Source: Mugil cephalus (lineage: Eukaryota > Chordata > Actinopteri > Mugiliformes > Mugilidae). Taken from it: 64,000 bases of DNA. Shown piece after piece: positions 22,701 to 35,545 of the stretch. The notes beneath the pieces were generated by a model. It searched no databases, was not told where the DNA came from, and was given only the letters and a program-made list of their open reading frames with translations. Both the position numbers and the translations under genes were made by a program. Every line of letters begins with the position of its first letter. Within the stretch, counting starts at the first letter, position 1. The stretch is taken from the NCBI RefSeq assembly GCF_022458985.1, contig NC_061783.1, forward strand, positions 14,949,913 to 15,013,912. Direction: 5' to 3'.

Positions 22701-25700
22701 AGCAGTGGCTTCTGATTTGTCTGCAGGTGCAACTTCTTGCGGAGAAGGAGGGTTCTGATCGTACACATCCATCACATCCAACAGCTCCGAGTCTTCAACA
22801 TCCTACACACACACACACACAGACACAAATACAAGTTTTAGTTTGAACACTATGAACCTGAACCTCCTCCCCCGACTCGGGCCTCTGAAGAAAGTGGGAG
22901 TTACCTTGATGAGCTCCTGTTGTTTCTGGTGTATCTGTTTACACTTGCATGCTGGGAAGACTTTCTGGACCAGTCTCTTTACCGTGTAGTAGTCCACTGT
23001 GTCTGCATAGATATGGCGACGGAGCTCGTGGAGATCGCAGCCCTACAACAAACACACACAGTGAATTGTGACGTCGGCGCCAAGAAATACACCAGAATAA
23101 TGAGATGGCACTTAAAATCTTAACGGTCGCTTGTCTGTCTCCCTAAATTGACATTTTCTAGCTAGATTTGTGCTTCTGTGTCACATCTAAGCTGTGGCTT
23201 TGCACCCCACACTGTAGCTCACAACCTCCGCAGAAACGCAACTAGACACAGGAACTCAGACGACAACAGCTGTGATAGTATTAAAAAAGCAGCTGTTGTT
23301 TAAAATGTATGAACTTTAATTCCATCATAGGCCACTCGGCTATAAATGCCACAGTTTACAGAATTACACAGGGATACTAGAGATAATATCGATACCAGCG
23401 ATACCAGGGCTGTATGCTCTTAAATTGATTCTCAAATCAAAATATCAATGGCAACACAACAAACCATGTGAAGTTTTCATTTTTATAGTTTAATTTATTT
23501 TAATGGTCTTATTATTTTACTTAATGTTTTTAATGTCTGAAACACGATTTTCACATATTTTGTATGATTGTGTTTGGTTTTTCCGTTGTTGTATTGGCTC
23601 AGCCACTAACTCAAAGTGCTTCAGAGTTTAAAATATATAAATAACTCCAATGTAGTTAACTCCAGGCACCAACACACAATGCTTATAACACAGTAGCTTA
23701 GGTTTCACCTCTGGGTCCAGGAAGAGGTGACAGTGAGCTGGTTCTCCGTCTCTCCCTGCTCTCCCGATTTCTTGGACGTAGCTCTCAAAGCTCTGAAAAA
23801 GAACATAAAAACAGCTCTCGTAAACTTGGCCTGACACCAGCATTTTTACAACACCACAAAGTATATCCTCCAAATGAATCAAACAGTTGATTTACGACCT
23901 CCCTTACACTGCTTAAACTGAATTGAACATTGTAACCCTGACCCAGGCCTAATATTTTGTCAAAGGATTTGATTTTTACAGGATAAAAACCATGTGATGT
24001 TTTAATAAACACATTTGAGTATATTTACATATTAACAAGTAAAAAAAAAAGATGAGATGAATAAATTATTAATTTAGCAGCACAGACAGAGCCACATGAT
24101 TTTATAAGAGCCCAGATATTTTGAGTTTAGTATGAAGACACGCTCCCCACCTTGGGCATGTTGTAGTGGATGATGCCCCTGACGTCAGATTTATCCAGGC
24201 CCATGCCGAACGCCACAGTGGCCACGACGACTCTGAGCTCCCCGCACATGAAGTTGTTCTGGACGCGTCTGCGCTCTGACCCCGACAGGCCGGCGTGGTA
24301 GGACTCAGCCATCCATTTCAACGGTTTGCGGATCTTCTTCCGAGCTGAAAGACATGATAACGAAGTTTCCATACCACCTGTTCACGTATAAAGTGAATCG
24401 AAAACACAAAGTATCCCCACACTAACCCAGTTCTTTCTTTCTCTGTCCTATAGGGTTGTTCTGTGGCTGGCTGTTGCCGCTGGCGTGCTTGTTTTCTTTC
24501 AACAGGACGCCCTGCAGGCAGGTCCTGAGCAAAGCTGCCACGCGAGTCGTCTCCTCTCTTCTGGTGCAGTAGACAATAATGGAGTCCAGACAACCAAAAC
24601 GATCACCTTTCAGCAAGGAGACTAAAGCCTAAAGACGGGACAGACACAGAAAGTAAGACAACTGTAAACACAAAGCCGACAAAGTTAAAGTCTTGAACAA
24701 GGAAAAATATGGACCTGATCCTTTTCTCTGTCCATGGACACAGACAGGTTCAGGTTTGGAGGCACGGCTGCAGATCTGACAGCAATGCCGTCCTCGTCGT
24801 GGATGTTCAGATGATGTGCGATGTCCAGAGCAGTGGAAAGTGTGGCTGTGGCCGTGAGTCCTAGCAGGCACCGCACGCCCAGTCGCTCCCGCAGCACCTA
24901 GTAAAACAAACGTGGCACGAAATGCTTTTCTGTGAAACTTGAGAGACTTGCGTGTGTTTTCTCTGCTGAAAACGGTGACACTCGTTGTAAAGCTACAATC
25001 AAGAGCCACATTAATGCTCAGAAAAACCTTGAGGGATCCTCGTATACGCCGTCATTTTCCCACCTTGCAGAGCCTTAGGTAGCAGGGTCTGAAGTTGTGC
25101 GACCACTCCGACACGCAGTGGGCTTCGTCTATGCACGCAAAGGCCACAGGGGGGAGCTCCTGAGCAGAGGGCAGACACCCTGAACCTGAACCTCCTCCAC
25201 CAACCAGGGCCTCTGGAGAGAGCAGCAGCAAACACACCTGGCCTGACTTCACCTGAGGAGACAGAGGAAGGAGAGCAGGGGCTGAATATAGGGGTATTAG
25301 TGACAGACAATATTTAAAAGGAAACTTAAGAGCTACCCTTTTTAGTCTTGCTTTCAACTTAATATTATTTACCTTTCGGTTTGGTTATTTATTGAGTTTT
25401 ATTTATGTTTTTTAGTCTGACTTTTACCTAGTTTTATCTTATTTTATTGTTATTTAATTGACTTTTTTATATTTTCACCCTACAGGTTATTACTAAATTC
25501 TAATTCTAATTTATACAGTTTTTTTTTTTTTGAAATCTTTCTGGTGTTTCCTTAACTTCAAAGCGGTGAGTGTAGGATAGCGTTTCCTCAGTGTTTTTAA
25601 TTCCTCGGTGTTTTTCTCTGTGTGCGTGCTTACATTCATGTGTGGTCTCTTGTGTGTAACGTTTTTTTGTGTTGTTGTTTTTAGTTTATTTTTTTGTAAA

Positions 25701-28700
25701 GCACTTTGGGCTGCAACTTTTGTATAAAAAGTGTTCGATAGTGTACTTTGTAGGAATTGTGTCAACTTAAACCTGTGTCAAGTTAAACCTGCAGGGATAC
25801 TCTTTTCTTCTGGATTTAAAATGTGGCGCTGGGGTGTACTGATGCGACTTCTTCTCTTCGCTTAAGCCTGCACACACCGATTATAATTAATTATGAAATT
25901 TGCATAAATCAATCTGCGGATTTCACTGCAACAATCTGCTCGTAAGCCGACCTAAAGTCAGGGATTACTCACCGTGACTGAATGAAGCACAGGTTGTAAT
26001 AATAATGCTACTAACAAGACGATAAGAGTGTATTTACCTTCTCTATGACTGCTTCTCTCTGTTTCCTCGTCATGTTGGAGTGGATACAGGCAGCTTTCAG
26101 AGTGGCTGGCAGGCCTGACAGCTACACACACACACACAAGACAAAATAATGTGTCAGCTGCATCGTCTGAGAAAGTATATTTGCTCTTTATCCACCAGCA
26201 GTCACTACAATCACAGTATCTACCTGGTCGTCCATTAGAGAAACAAGAGGGGAAATGACCAAAGTGATGCATTTTGATCGCTGAGCGTAGAGGTAAGCTG
26301 GGAGCTGGTAGCACAGCGATTTTCCCATCCCAGTCGACAACACAACAAGAGTAGAGAGCCCTAAAGATAGAGACAAACATGTTTTACAGAGATTACATAT
26401 GAGCAGGTGTGTGCAGGTGAATGAGCTCATGTGTGTTTACTCTACGTACCTGACAGGATCCTCATGATGGCTTCCTCCTGCCCAGCTCTGAATGACTGAT
26501 AGCCAAGGTTTTTCAGAGCAGCGTAGACTTCATCCGGTGTTTCTGAGCACAAATAAAACAGTAACTCAATTTCTAATCTGCCTCTGTTTATAGATTTTGG
26601 GACACAGAGTCAGTTTGTAGCGTTTTTTTTTTTTTTTTTTTTTTTACCCTGGACCTTCCCATCGTCGCTGAGGTGATAAAGTGGCTCCATGGGCGGAGGA
26701 GGAGGAGGACGTTCATAGTCAGGACGGATAACGTTCAGCAACACCTCATCTTTCTGGTCCATGTTTTCCTTTTCCTGATCTTCTCCGATACCGGGAGGAG
26801 CCGCTGGAACACGTGAACACGTCAGCGTTGAAACATACAACAAATAATTGTGATGCTGATTTTGCAGCAGGGTCAAGATCATTTGCAGCAAGTTATACTG
26901 ATTAATACAGCAACACAACACAAACATCTGTTTTAAAAACAACTGTTCAGACAGACATTGAACTTAACTGGTCATCTCAAGACAAAATGAAAAAATTAAT
27001 TATAACTAAGGTACCATTAAACTTCCTTTTATGGAAATCATTCATGGTGTCGACGTTGTGTCCTGCTAAACGTATCTACTGACTAACAGACGGATGGATG
27101 GACAGTTCAACAGGCGTACCCAGTGTCTGAGGTTTCAGCGTTCCCGTTGCCCTGGCAACATCCTCCAGGGTGGGCAGCTCAAAAGGCTCCTCTTCAACGG
27201 GCGTGTCCATGAGAACAGGAGGCGGAGGAGCTACACAACAGAAATGAGAACGAAACAAGTCAACACATCTCACATCTCACACTGTTTGGCCAGAGAGCTC
27301 CTGTTTTCTCTGAAGGAAAGAAATGTTTTTGCGTAAGTGTCGCTGCGTCACCTCGTCCCTTGCAGTCGATGGCCCAGTGGCCGGTCCCTCCACACTTGTA
27401 GCAGGTGTCGCCCTGACGGCTCATCCCCCCTCTAAACCCTCCCCTCCTTCCTCTGCCCAGAAAGCCCCCTCCTCCTCCGAAGCGCTCTCCTTTCAGCTGG
27501 AACTTCTGCATGTATAACTGTAAAACACACAAAACATTCATGGCACAGAGGAAAAAAGAGATTTTGAATTGAATTAAACAACAAATTTGTGAATTTTCTA
27601 ACTCTTACTACCAGTTTTGCCCACATTAGCTCACTGTAAGCAACCTGGCAGGCAATTAAATTAAATAACAACTTCTTGAAACTAAACTCATCCTTGCATT
27701 GGTCTAATCAGGAAGGCACTCACTGACAAACACCAGTTAAAAACACGGTACCTGTTTGCGTAGCGCCATCCCTCTTAGAGCATATCCTTTGACGTGAGAT
27801 TTCTTTTTCAGATTTATCTTCACAAAGTTGCCCTCTGCTCCTTTCATTACTCTGCAAAAAATAGAAAACCATTACACAGGGTATAAGCAGAGTTTTCTTT
27901 CAATGCCATTTAACGATTCCAGGAGGTGTTTGGTCTTACCTGGCTCTGGCCGACTCTGTGCGATACATTTTGTTAGGTACAAATTCTCCCTCCAGATCTC
28001 CGAACAAGTTCTCTTGGGGCACCTTGACATAAGTAATACCAGATAATTATAAAACACTGGCACAAAATAAAAACACATATTATGACATTAATTCATTCCC
28101 TTACTTTTTTTGGTACACTGGCTTCTTTCTCCTCTTCGCCCTCTCCATCTTCTCCTCCTTTTTTCTTGCTTCTCTTTTTCTTCCCTCCATTAGCCGGGCT
28201 GGAGTTAACTTCAGAGTCCCCCTCTTTCTTTTTAACATTCCTCCGCCTCTTTTTTACCCCTCCTTCTTCTGTAGCATCTCCGTCCATGTCATCCTCCTCT
28301 CTCTGCCTCTTCCTCCTCTTCTTTGTACCTTTGGGTTTGGGACTGATCGTGACGTCATTTTCTGGTTCTGCATCTGTCTTCTTCTCGATTTCCTCACCTT
28401 TCTTCCTTTTCTCTCCCCCTCTCCTCCCTCCTTTGCCTTTTCCAGCGGCTTTTTGTTGAGCAGATTTGGGCGCATCATCAGAGATCATTGTGTCACTCGT
28501 GATTATTTCATCTCTCCCCAAGTCAAGCAACTGGTTTCTTTCACTCTCCATATCTGTTTCTTCTTTTCCTGCTCTTTCACCCTTTTGCATTTTCCCTCCA
28601 GTTTCTTGAACATTTTCTCTTTTCTCCACAATAATCTCCTTGTTGCCTGATACTGGCTTCTCCTCAGCTCCCATCTCTCCAAACACCTGACATCTCTCTA

Positions 28701-31158
28701 GCCACTTCCTGTCAAGAAAATTCAGTCTGCTGGCAGGTGACGGCCTTCCTCCCAAGCCTCTGCCTACAATTCCTCCTCTGAAACCTCCAATAAAATGTGG
28801 GGTCCCTTTCATGTCAACTTCAGTTCCAGCACCTTCAGAGTCTGTACCTTGAGTCTGTAATATTTCACCATTTTCTTTTTTGTCTCCAACAACTCCTTTT
28901 GAAGTCCCTACAGTGCACGGAGGAGATAAACTTGACAAACGGCCAGGGGTTGTGGCTGTAGAAGGAGCTTCAGTGGATGCACTAAAACGTGAGTGACCAT
29001 CTTTACTAATTAAACCATTGTCATTACTACTACTGCTCGTGGTGCAAATACTAGCGGCATCTGCGGGTTCATCACTAGAAAGTCTGACAGGTTCAAATGG
29101 TTCAAACGGCTCTTCAGACTCCACGGGTTGGAAAGTCTTTGAAGACGAGGAACCCAGACACGGTTTAGTTCGTCTGTGACAAGGACAAAAAATTAGTGCA
29201 AGATAATCACAAAGTGAATCTGTTACAGTAAGCAAAAATGAAGCAATATTAGGTAAAAGTGTGTTGTGTGTGTGTGTTGAAAAACCTGTGTCAGTGCGCA
29301 TTTAGGTTCAGAAAATAATACTGAAAACATGCCGTTAGGATGATAGTACTTTTCTCTATTTAATTACCTTGGAGAAAAGGGGCTGAATTCGAGCACAGCG
29401 GCTGTGGACTTTAAACTGCCAGCACTCAAACTGGGGCTTTTTATCGGGGTAGCTTGTCCATCTTTTAAGGAGTTTAGAGGCAGTCGACCAGGAAGGTACG
29501 ATTTCTTCAATGAGACCGGTCTCTCCTACAATAATGAAAGTAAAGTCTTAAAATAAATAACCAATAAATGACTACTAATAGATATAGATATAGATATATA
29601 GACAAATATATAGACAGATATATAGGCAACTGTATTTCTTCACCTTACTGAGAGTAGCCAGGTTGTGTTTAAGCTTTATTCCATAATATTGGGAAGAAGC
29701 CTTCAGATTGTCTTTGTCCTGGGCTGTCAGCCTGGGAGAAGCCACCGGCAATGCACTGCGATTCAAGTGGGCACCCCAACAGTCTGAGTCCTAGATCGAC
29801 CCACAAAGAAAAAAAAAATGAATGAATGAGCTGATTTAAGGACGATGGTTGATTAAAGGAGTAACCGTAATACAAAGAAACTGAAGAGGATTCCTTCAAA
29901 GCGTCTAAATGTTATTATTCAGAGAGATTAGACAGAAACTAGTTCTGACAATAAAACAGAAGTTGTTTAAATCCAGCACATGTTTGACTGCAAATCTTGT
30001 TTGGGGAATCCCAGGGGGTCACAAACTTTAAACTACAGCAGATGAAATGTGTGTGAAATGTTTTCAATGACAGTAGAAGTCTTTCCGAAAAGTCCCCCAT
30101 ATGGCAGGCACAGGTAATGCTCTTTTAGGTCACATGGACAACTGTAAAGCATTTAAGTGAAGCAGATATTGAATAATAATAATAATATGAACGCTGATAG
30201 TCTAGCCTTAACTATAGGAGAGAGACATTTGAATAAAATAACTTCCATCAGCATCACATTATTAAATAGTTTCTTTCTTAGACACCAACTTGAGACACTA
30301 GTCAACGTGCTAGCTAGGAGGCTAATAAAAAGTAGATAGGTTGGTAGTAAAGTATTAACACTTAATTAATGGTCAATTTAGGAAGTCACAGGGTATCTGC
30401 CTTTTTTTGTTTAATAGGACACAATAGGGGGAAATAAGCTCATCTGGACTTCAATAATGTTACTTAACTAAAACTAGACTCTCCCTTGTACCATATATAT
30501 ATTACGCACAAATTCATTCACAAACAAACATCCCTCAGTACCTTCTGGGCAGTAGCCTGAGCGTGACCACTGTCTGCCTCACTGCTGCTGTTCTCTTTGG
30601 CTTGTTTCAAACTGCGGTACTCTTTATACAGCCCTGCAAAGAAGATAAACAAATGAATCATTTAAGCAGCAGTTGTATACATATCAGCTTATCACTTTAC
30701 TTCATAGTCAATACTCACTCCTAGTGTCTTCGGGAGCCTGATCAATGTCCTCCTGAAAATCGAAGAGGTTTGTTAAAAAGTCAACTATAAGTCAAGTCAC
30801 TTTGCTTATATAGCACATTTAAAACAACAGAAGTTGACTCAAAGTGCTTTCCAGTCTGAGCACACAACACAAATACCTAAAGTTAAACCCCAATAACACA
30901 GAAAAACACAGTATGCACAATATAAAACATTAACAATGCAACACCAATAACACCAAACCAACCAACTGACATGTGGGTAAACAGAACATAAACCCACAAA
31001 CAAACTATCAAACAACACTTGTCACTGTTGATTTGCTGCTAGCTAGCAAGCTACGTATTAACATGTGAAGGCACCTTGTTAGGTTTCCTCTGGTGCTCTT
31101 TGAGAAATCCCTGCTCCCAGGTTTTCAGCTGAAGTTTCACCTCGTTGTAGCGATCCAT
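19772..31158 (-). CDS. recql4: RecQ-like DNA helicase 4
   Basis: 3'-5' helicase for replication initiation and DNA repair, nuclear and partly mitochondrial. CDS exons in transcript order: 31158-31075, 30752-30719, 30633-30542, 29790-29644, 29525-29368, 29173-28105, 28022-27940, 27851-27752, 27517-27352, 27230-27120, 26803-26648, 26542-26450, 26360-26224, 26121-26038, 25252-25064, 24897-24715, 24628-24427, 24344-24151, 23792-23709, 23042-22905, 22802-22695, 22622-22385, 22180-22051, 21938-21772, 21528-21351, 20993-20840, 20759-20651, 19893-19772. All phases close: 1,569 residues against 1,208 in human. Domain order: Sld2-like N-terminus ([18 protein letters not shown]), a Lys/Glu-rich linker in the 1,069-nt exon 6, a CCHC zinc knuckle ([14 protein letters not shown]), Walker [16 protein letters not shown] box ([17 protein letters not shown]), motif VI (GRAGRDG), then the RECQL4-type C-terminal domain. 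An acidic insert in exon 22 separates the C-terminal parts. Naming is secure. Confidence 0.96.
20015..20250. repeat. LINE-tail-like repeat in the last recql4 intron
   Basis: Contains gacaagggaatttctcatacgtgggataaataaa-type sequence (20196-20231), a string common at the 3' ends of teleost LINEs. It is preceded by AT-rich sequence. Boundaries are approximate, and no reading frame remains. Confidence 0.4.
30786..30975. repeat. LINE/SINE-like repeat fragment in recql4 intron 1
   Basis: The string tatagcacatttaaaacaac followed by caaagtgctttccag is a widespread teleost interspersed repeat motif recalled from memory. An A-rich tail of CA-rich words follows. No ends or target duplication were found. 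Confidence 0.45.
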
Positions 31159-32480
31159 GTCAGCAGTTGAGCTCAGCGATTTGACTCTATAAAAACTTAA
31201 CGCTAACAACTTAAATGACTCGAATGAGCTCCCATTATGAACGAAAGCTGTTTAGCCGTGTACTGTTTACGAGTTTCCCGCACCGGAAGTGACAACATCT
31301 GTTTTCTTCTTCGTCGATTCTTTGTCGTTTGTTGCCAGGTTCGTTTCCCTCAAATACACGAACGAAGAAGAAAGTTTTACACCCTTCTCACGGATTTAGG
31401 TAAAGTAGTGAGTTTTTTTTATTATTGTTAACAATAACAACTTAAATTTAACAGTCAATTTATAGTTTATATGTTGGCACAACAAAATGACATTTATTAG
31501 AAACTTTTAACATTAAACTCAACTGAACACATTTATGTCAAGTCTAGTCTATTTTATGTGAAAAAAAATTACTCATTTTATTATATTACGTTCTCATCAC
31601 ATAGTCTGCGGTTCTGACTTTGGTGCATTGCCGCCACCTACTGGACATGATGTGGAACAGTAGCTTGGTAATCAATACTTTTTTTTTTTTGACAAATCTG
31701 TACGAATGTTAATACAAAAAGTATTATTACAGGATACACACAACGTCTAGTACTTCTATTCTACCCTCTATATACATTATTTTATTAATTTTTTTTGTAA
31801 ATTGGAATTTACAAAAAAGGCAGAATGTTTTTTTCTGATATTCAATATTTTTCTCGCTATAAAACACTGAAATGTTCAATATAAAGTGATAAGCAAAATA
31901 AAACTACAGACACTCACTGTCTTTATCCCCCATAATTATTCACGTACAATTGTTCAAAGAGAAATTCTCTGTAGGTGAGGTCGCAAGAAACATGCTTGAA
32001 AAGGACTGATTGTCTCACGGTGACCTATTAATGGGCATTGAAGACACACAACTTTGTGGACCTGCCTCAGGTACAGACCAGTAAGTTAGCCTGAAAATAG
32101 TATGAAAAAAGGAAACTATACAGAAAGGAAGAAAAAATTATTAGAATTTATTCCCTCCCAAAATACATTCAAAAATAGACATTTCAAATAGACATTTGTC
32201 AGGAAGAAATCTCAGACAGGAGCAAACTCGAAGTGTGCAGCCATGGTTTCTCGAGCGGTGGAGCTATTGTGCAAATTCCAAATCCTCTAAATTGACTCTA
32301 AAGTTTTTCTCATAACGTAACTGAAACTGATACTGATACTAAAAAAACATGCAGGTCCACTTGAAACTTTTGAGTTAAAAAATAATGTACTTAGGAACAG
32401 ACTATTGCATCACATGAGGCTGTGCTGGTAGTCATCTGCATTTTATCATCAGTCATTAAAATACAAGACTCCAATCTCTT
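31159..32480. other. Upstream region of recql4
   Basis: Contains the recql4 5' UTR and promoter next to 31160-31330, which is the least AT-rich part. No TATA box was identified. The remainder is AT-rich, with no supported gene on either strand. Confidence 0.45.
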
Positions 32481-32821
32481 GTTTATTTAATTTATTTCAT
32501 GGCACAAACAATACAAAGTCACTTTTGGCTCTCATCATCCGAGTGTGCTACTCCTTGGCTAACAAGTTAATAAGTTGTTCCTCAGTAATACCAAGGTTAC
32601 TACTCATTACACATCAAGGCAGAGTATTGTAATAATGCAGAGCAGCATTAGTTTGGAGGTCAGAGGTAAATATGTTTTTAAAGCCCTGTTGCCCAGTCTG
32701 AACAGAAGGATAATAGATGTGGTTTGATAAACTTATTCCAGGATAAGAAACTAAGCCCAGAGCTCAGGACATCCAGATCAAAATCCTTTCTCAGTGGCAT
32801 GATAAAATCTTACCACTGAGC

Positions 32822-33710
32822 TTACCACAGAGGGGCTCTGGTTAGTACCCCTTTCCAGCTGTGAGAATCTGCGACCTGCAACAGAGCAGAGCAGAGCAGG
32901 AGACACCAACAGTGCAAGGATGAAACTTAAGTAAGAAACATAACCACAGAAACACTGCAGAGACTTGGATGAGCAGAGGTGTTCAGGTCTATTTTTAAGC
33001 AAGTATGCAGTATGCGATACACCAGACACAAGGGATATATATATATATAGAAACTGCATCATTGCAAACTGCACTACGGTAAGATCCAACTCTGCTCCAT
33101 GTGTTGAAGTTTATGAGATCAGAATAACTCACCTGCATTCTCTTTTGCAGAAACCTCAACTTCTGGTTGAGACATTGAAGCTCCTGAAATAAGACGGACA
33201 TGGGGCACGGTCATAAATTGTTATCATAAGATGACTTAGACCTGTAACACCTTCAAATCAGGTCAACGCTTTGACTCACAGCCACGGCTGTGTTATTACT
33301 TCTCAGTGCAAACACAGTTATGATGAAAGCTGGAGGAGAGATGCAATACCTGGGTGAGTTTCTCATTGTGCCTGAGTTTGATCTGAGGCAGAAGATCATC
33401 CAGTCTCTGGATCTGGAATAAAAAACAAAAACAAAATTTATGTTCTGCTCCAGTCAAAATGCAAATGGAACATAAAAAAATAAAAATAAAAAAAGTAATT
33501 AGCAATTAAATGTGGCCCGATTAAATTAGAGACATATTCATACTGGACCACTACCACTATTACCTCTACTCTTCATCATGTATTAAGTTGTTACTGTGTC
33601 TTACCCTCCTGTCAATAGTCTGCAGTCTGGTCTTCATGCTTTTATTGATCACAGTCAAGGGAATGGTTCTGGGTTTGGGATGCACTGTGGAAAAAAAAAA
33701 AAAATAAATA

Positions 33711-33757
<47 letters not shown>

Positions 33758-35545
33758 TATCGTCTGTTTAGTTTCTGTTAATTTACAGTCAGCAGCTGTA
33801 GCGCTCTATTTGTGAATGCATGTTAAATGATCTTAGTCTGGAAACCAGAATCTAAACTCTGCAAAAAACACATTTATTTTCTACATTTAGTTTGTTTTCT
33901 TTGAGGAGATTAACGTCACTCTCAAATCTGTATCTTAAATAACAGTATCTGTGTATAAGACACTGTTTTTTTTGTTTCCTTTATTAACAAAAGTCATGAT
34001 ATAGAGCACTATACTGTATATTTGATCATGAATTTGATTATAACTCTGCTTTAACAAGAAGCTCTAAAAATAGCAAAGAATGAGCTCTAGAGGGGGTGGT
34101 GGATTTTATTGAATTATGCTCTTATACTGTACATCATACTATTCTATTGACAATCTTGATAAAGGTGCTCTTACCGTGCTGAAAGATCTTGGTCACTTCC
34201 ACCAAGTAAGGCCTGAGGAGAAACACACATGAGCACTTAATGCAGTATTTTCACTGAGCACATGTACAGACTTTAACATCAGACGACCACTTACATGTGC
34301 TTGCTGTTAGCAGGGATGGAGCTGTTCAGAGGGATCAAACATCCTCGGTGGTTCCTTATCTGCACACAGACAAAAGTGATCCAGGTCAAGGTGTATTTAA
34401 GAGAAGATTATCTAGTTTCTAATCTTATCAATTTTATAATAATATCACAGAGACATACAGTCGTCCTTCAAGCAATCAGAGACTTGCTATGATTTTAAAC
34501 GTCTACCTTGAAGACAGCATTGGAAGATTTAAACCCAAAGGCATTGCTGATAATCTGAAAATAGATAAATATATAATATCAACAGTAATGAAGATGGATG
34601 GATGGATGGATGGATTGATGGAGGGAAGGATGGAGGGAAGGATCGATACCTGTATGATCGTGGTGAACTCAGCCGAGGTTGGAATGGACACTTCTCGAAG
34701 AGCCACCACTCTTTCATCTATTAAAAATGCAACAGGAGATTCAACAACTTTCTAACGTGTTTATAATATAAGAATAAAATTATATTAAGGACTTATAAAT
34801 CAGATTCCTTTAGCTCATTAAGTAGGAAAAGTGGAAAAGCACTGCAGGGAATCTGGACAACAACATCTCATGTTCTTCCCTAAAGCACGTGAAAATCTGT
34901 TCGTTGTGCGTAATAATGTGTTGTTAGAGTTCAGAAAAGTTTCAGTGTGATCGCTCTAATTCTAAAGTTAAGTTTGCACCTCACATGCAGAAAACTCTTA
35001 ACCAAATGTGCACATACATCTGGAGAATTATTGCCATTATTATTGTAAATCACTACGATTGATTTTTTATTAACATGTGCATGCAGACAACTGATGTAAA
35101 CGATTTTAAAAATTGTTATGAATAAATCGTCGTTTCCATTCACTCTAAATAAATTCTGGGATGTAGCCTGCAGGTCTAATACTAAACGAGTAACACTCAC
35201 AAGTCAAAACCAGCTGTTGCTTTCCTCTTTGGCCATTGTATTAGAAGCTACATCGGACCACTGGATGAATATGAATAAAAACTTCTTGTGCGATTAAGAG
35301 TTGGACTGAAATAAACCGTGAACCCTGACAACAAAAGTGCACATAATCTCTGTTTGTAGTTTTCAATGGGTTAATTAAATATGCCTGTTGCCGTGGAAAC
35401 AAGCGCACGGATACGTCCGTCTGAGCGACAAAATTATTTATCGGAAATAAATTAATGCAATTTACGAACCGTTCATGTCAAGGCGCCTCAGAGCAATCCA
35501 GACCTTTGATACGTGGGATGATTTATCAAAACTGATGTTAGACAT
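32822..35545 (-). CDS. Unnamed 188-residue protein, probable ubiquitin-like fold plus coiled coil
   Basis: Ten exons in transcript order: 35545-35470, 35224-35201, 34717-34650, 34554-34507, 34359-34295, 34212-34175, 33684-33605, 33412-33350, 33183-33133, 32875-32822; lengths and phases close. It starts MSNISFDKSSHVSKVWIA and ends KGVLTRAPLW. The middle has a strand-helix-strand-strand pattern (VVALREVSIP, FTTIIQIISNAFG, NAVFKIRNHRG, CLIPLN, PYLVEV), which suggests a beta-grasp, ubiquitin-like fold. The C-terminal third, from about residue 120 (KTRLQTIDRRIQRLDDLL and LNQKLRFLQKRMQ), has heptad-like Leu/Ile spacing and is probably a coiled coil. I do not recognise the family. Exon 2 is a 24-nt microexon with a weak acceptor and is the least certain. 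The TAA stop overlaps a good donor (gtaagc), so an isoform with more 3' exons is possible. There is no signal peptide or membrane segment. Confidence 0.72.
33719..33752. repeat. (AT)n microsatellite in intron 6 of the 188-residue gene
   Basis: About 17 uninterrupted AT units directly after an A-rich run, just downstream of the acceptor-side sequence of exon 7 (on the minus strand it precedes the exon). Confidence 0.85.
34593..34615. repeat. (GGAT)n microsatellite in intron 3 of the 188-residue gene
   Basis: About five GATG/GGAT units, followed by degenerate ggatggaggga copies to about 34640. Confidence 0.75.

Noticed and set aside
28082-28459. 125-codon plus-strand frame rich in Ser, Pro and Phe
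   Set aside because: It is the antisense shadow of the Lys/Glu-rich end of recql4 exon 6.
31237-31431. 64-codon plus-strand frame next to the recql4 start, as a divergent partner gene
   Set aside because: In human a different gene is divergent here, but this frame shows no resemblance to it and runs into AT-rich sequence.
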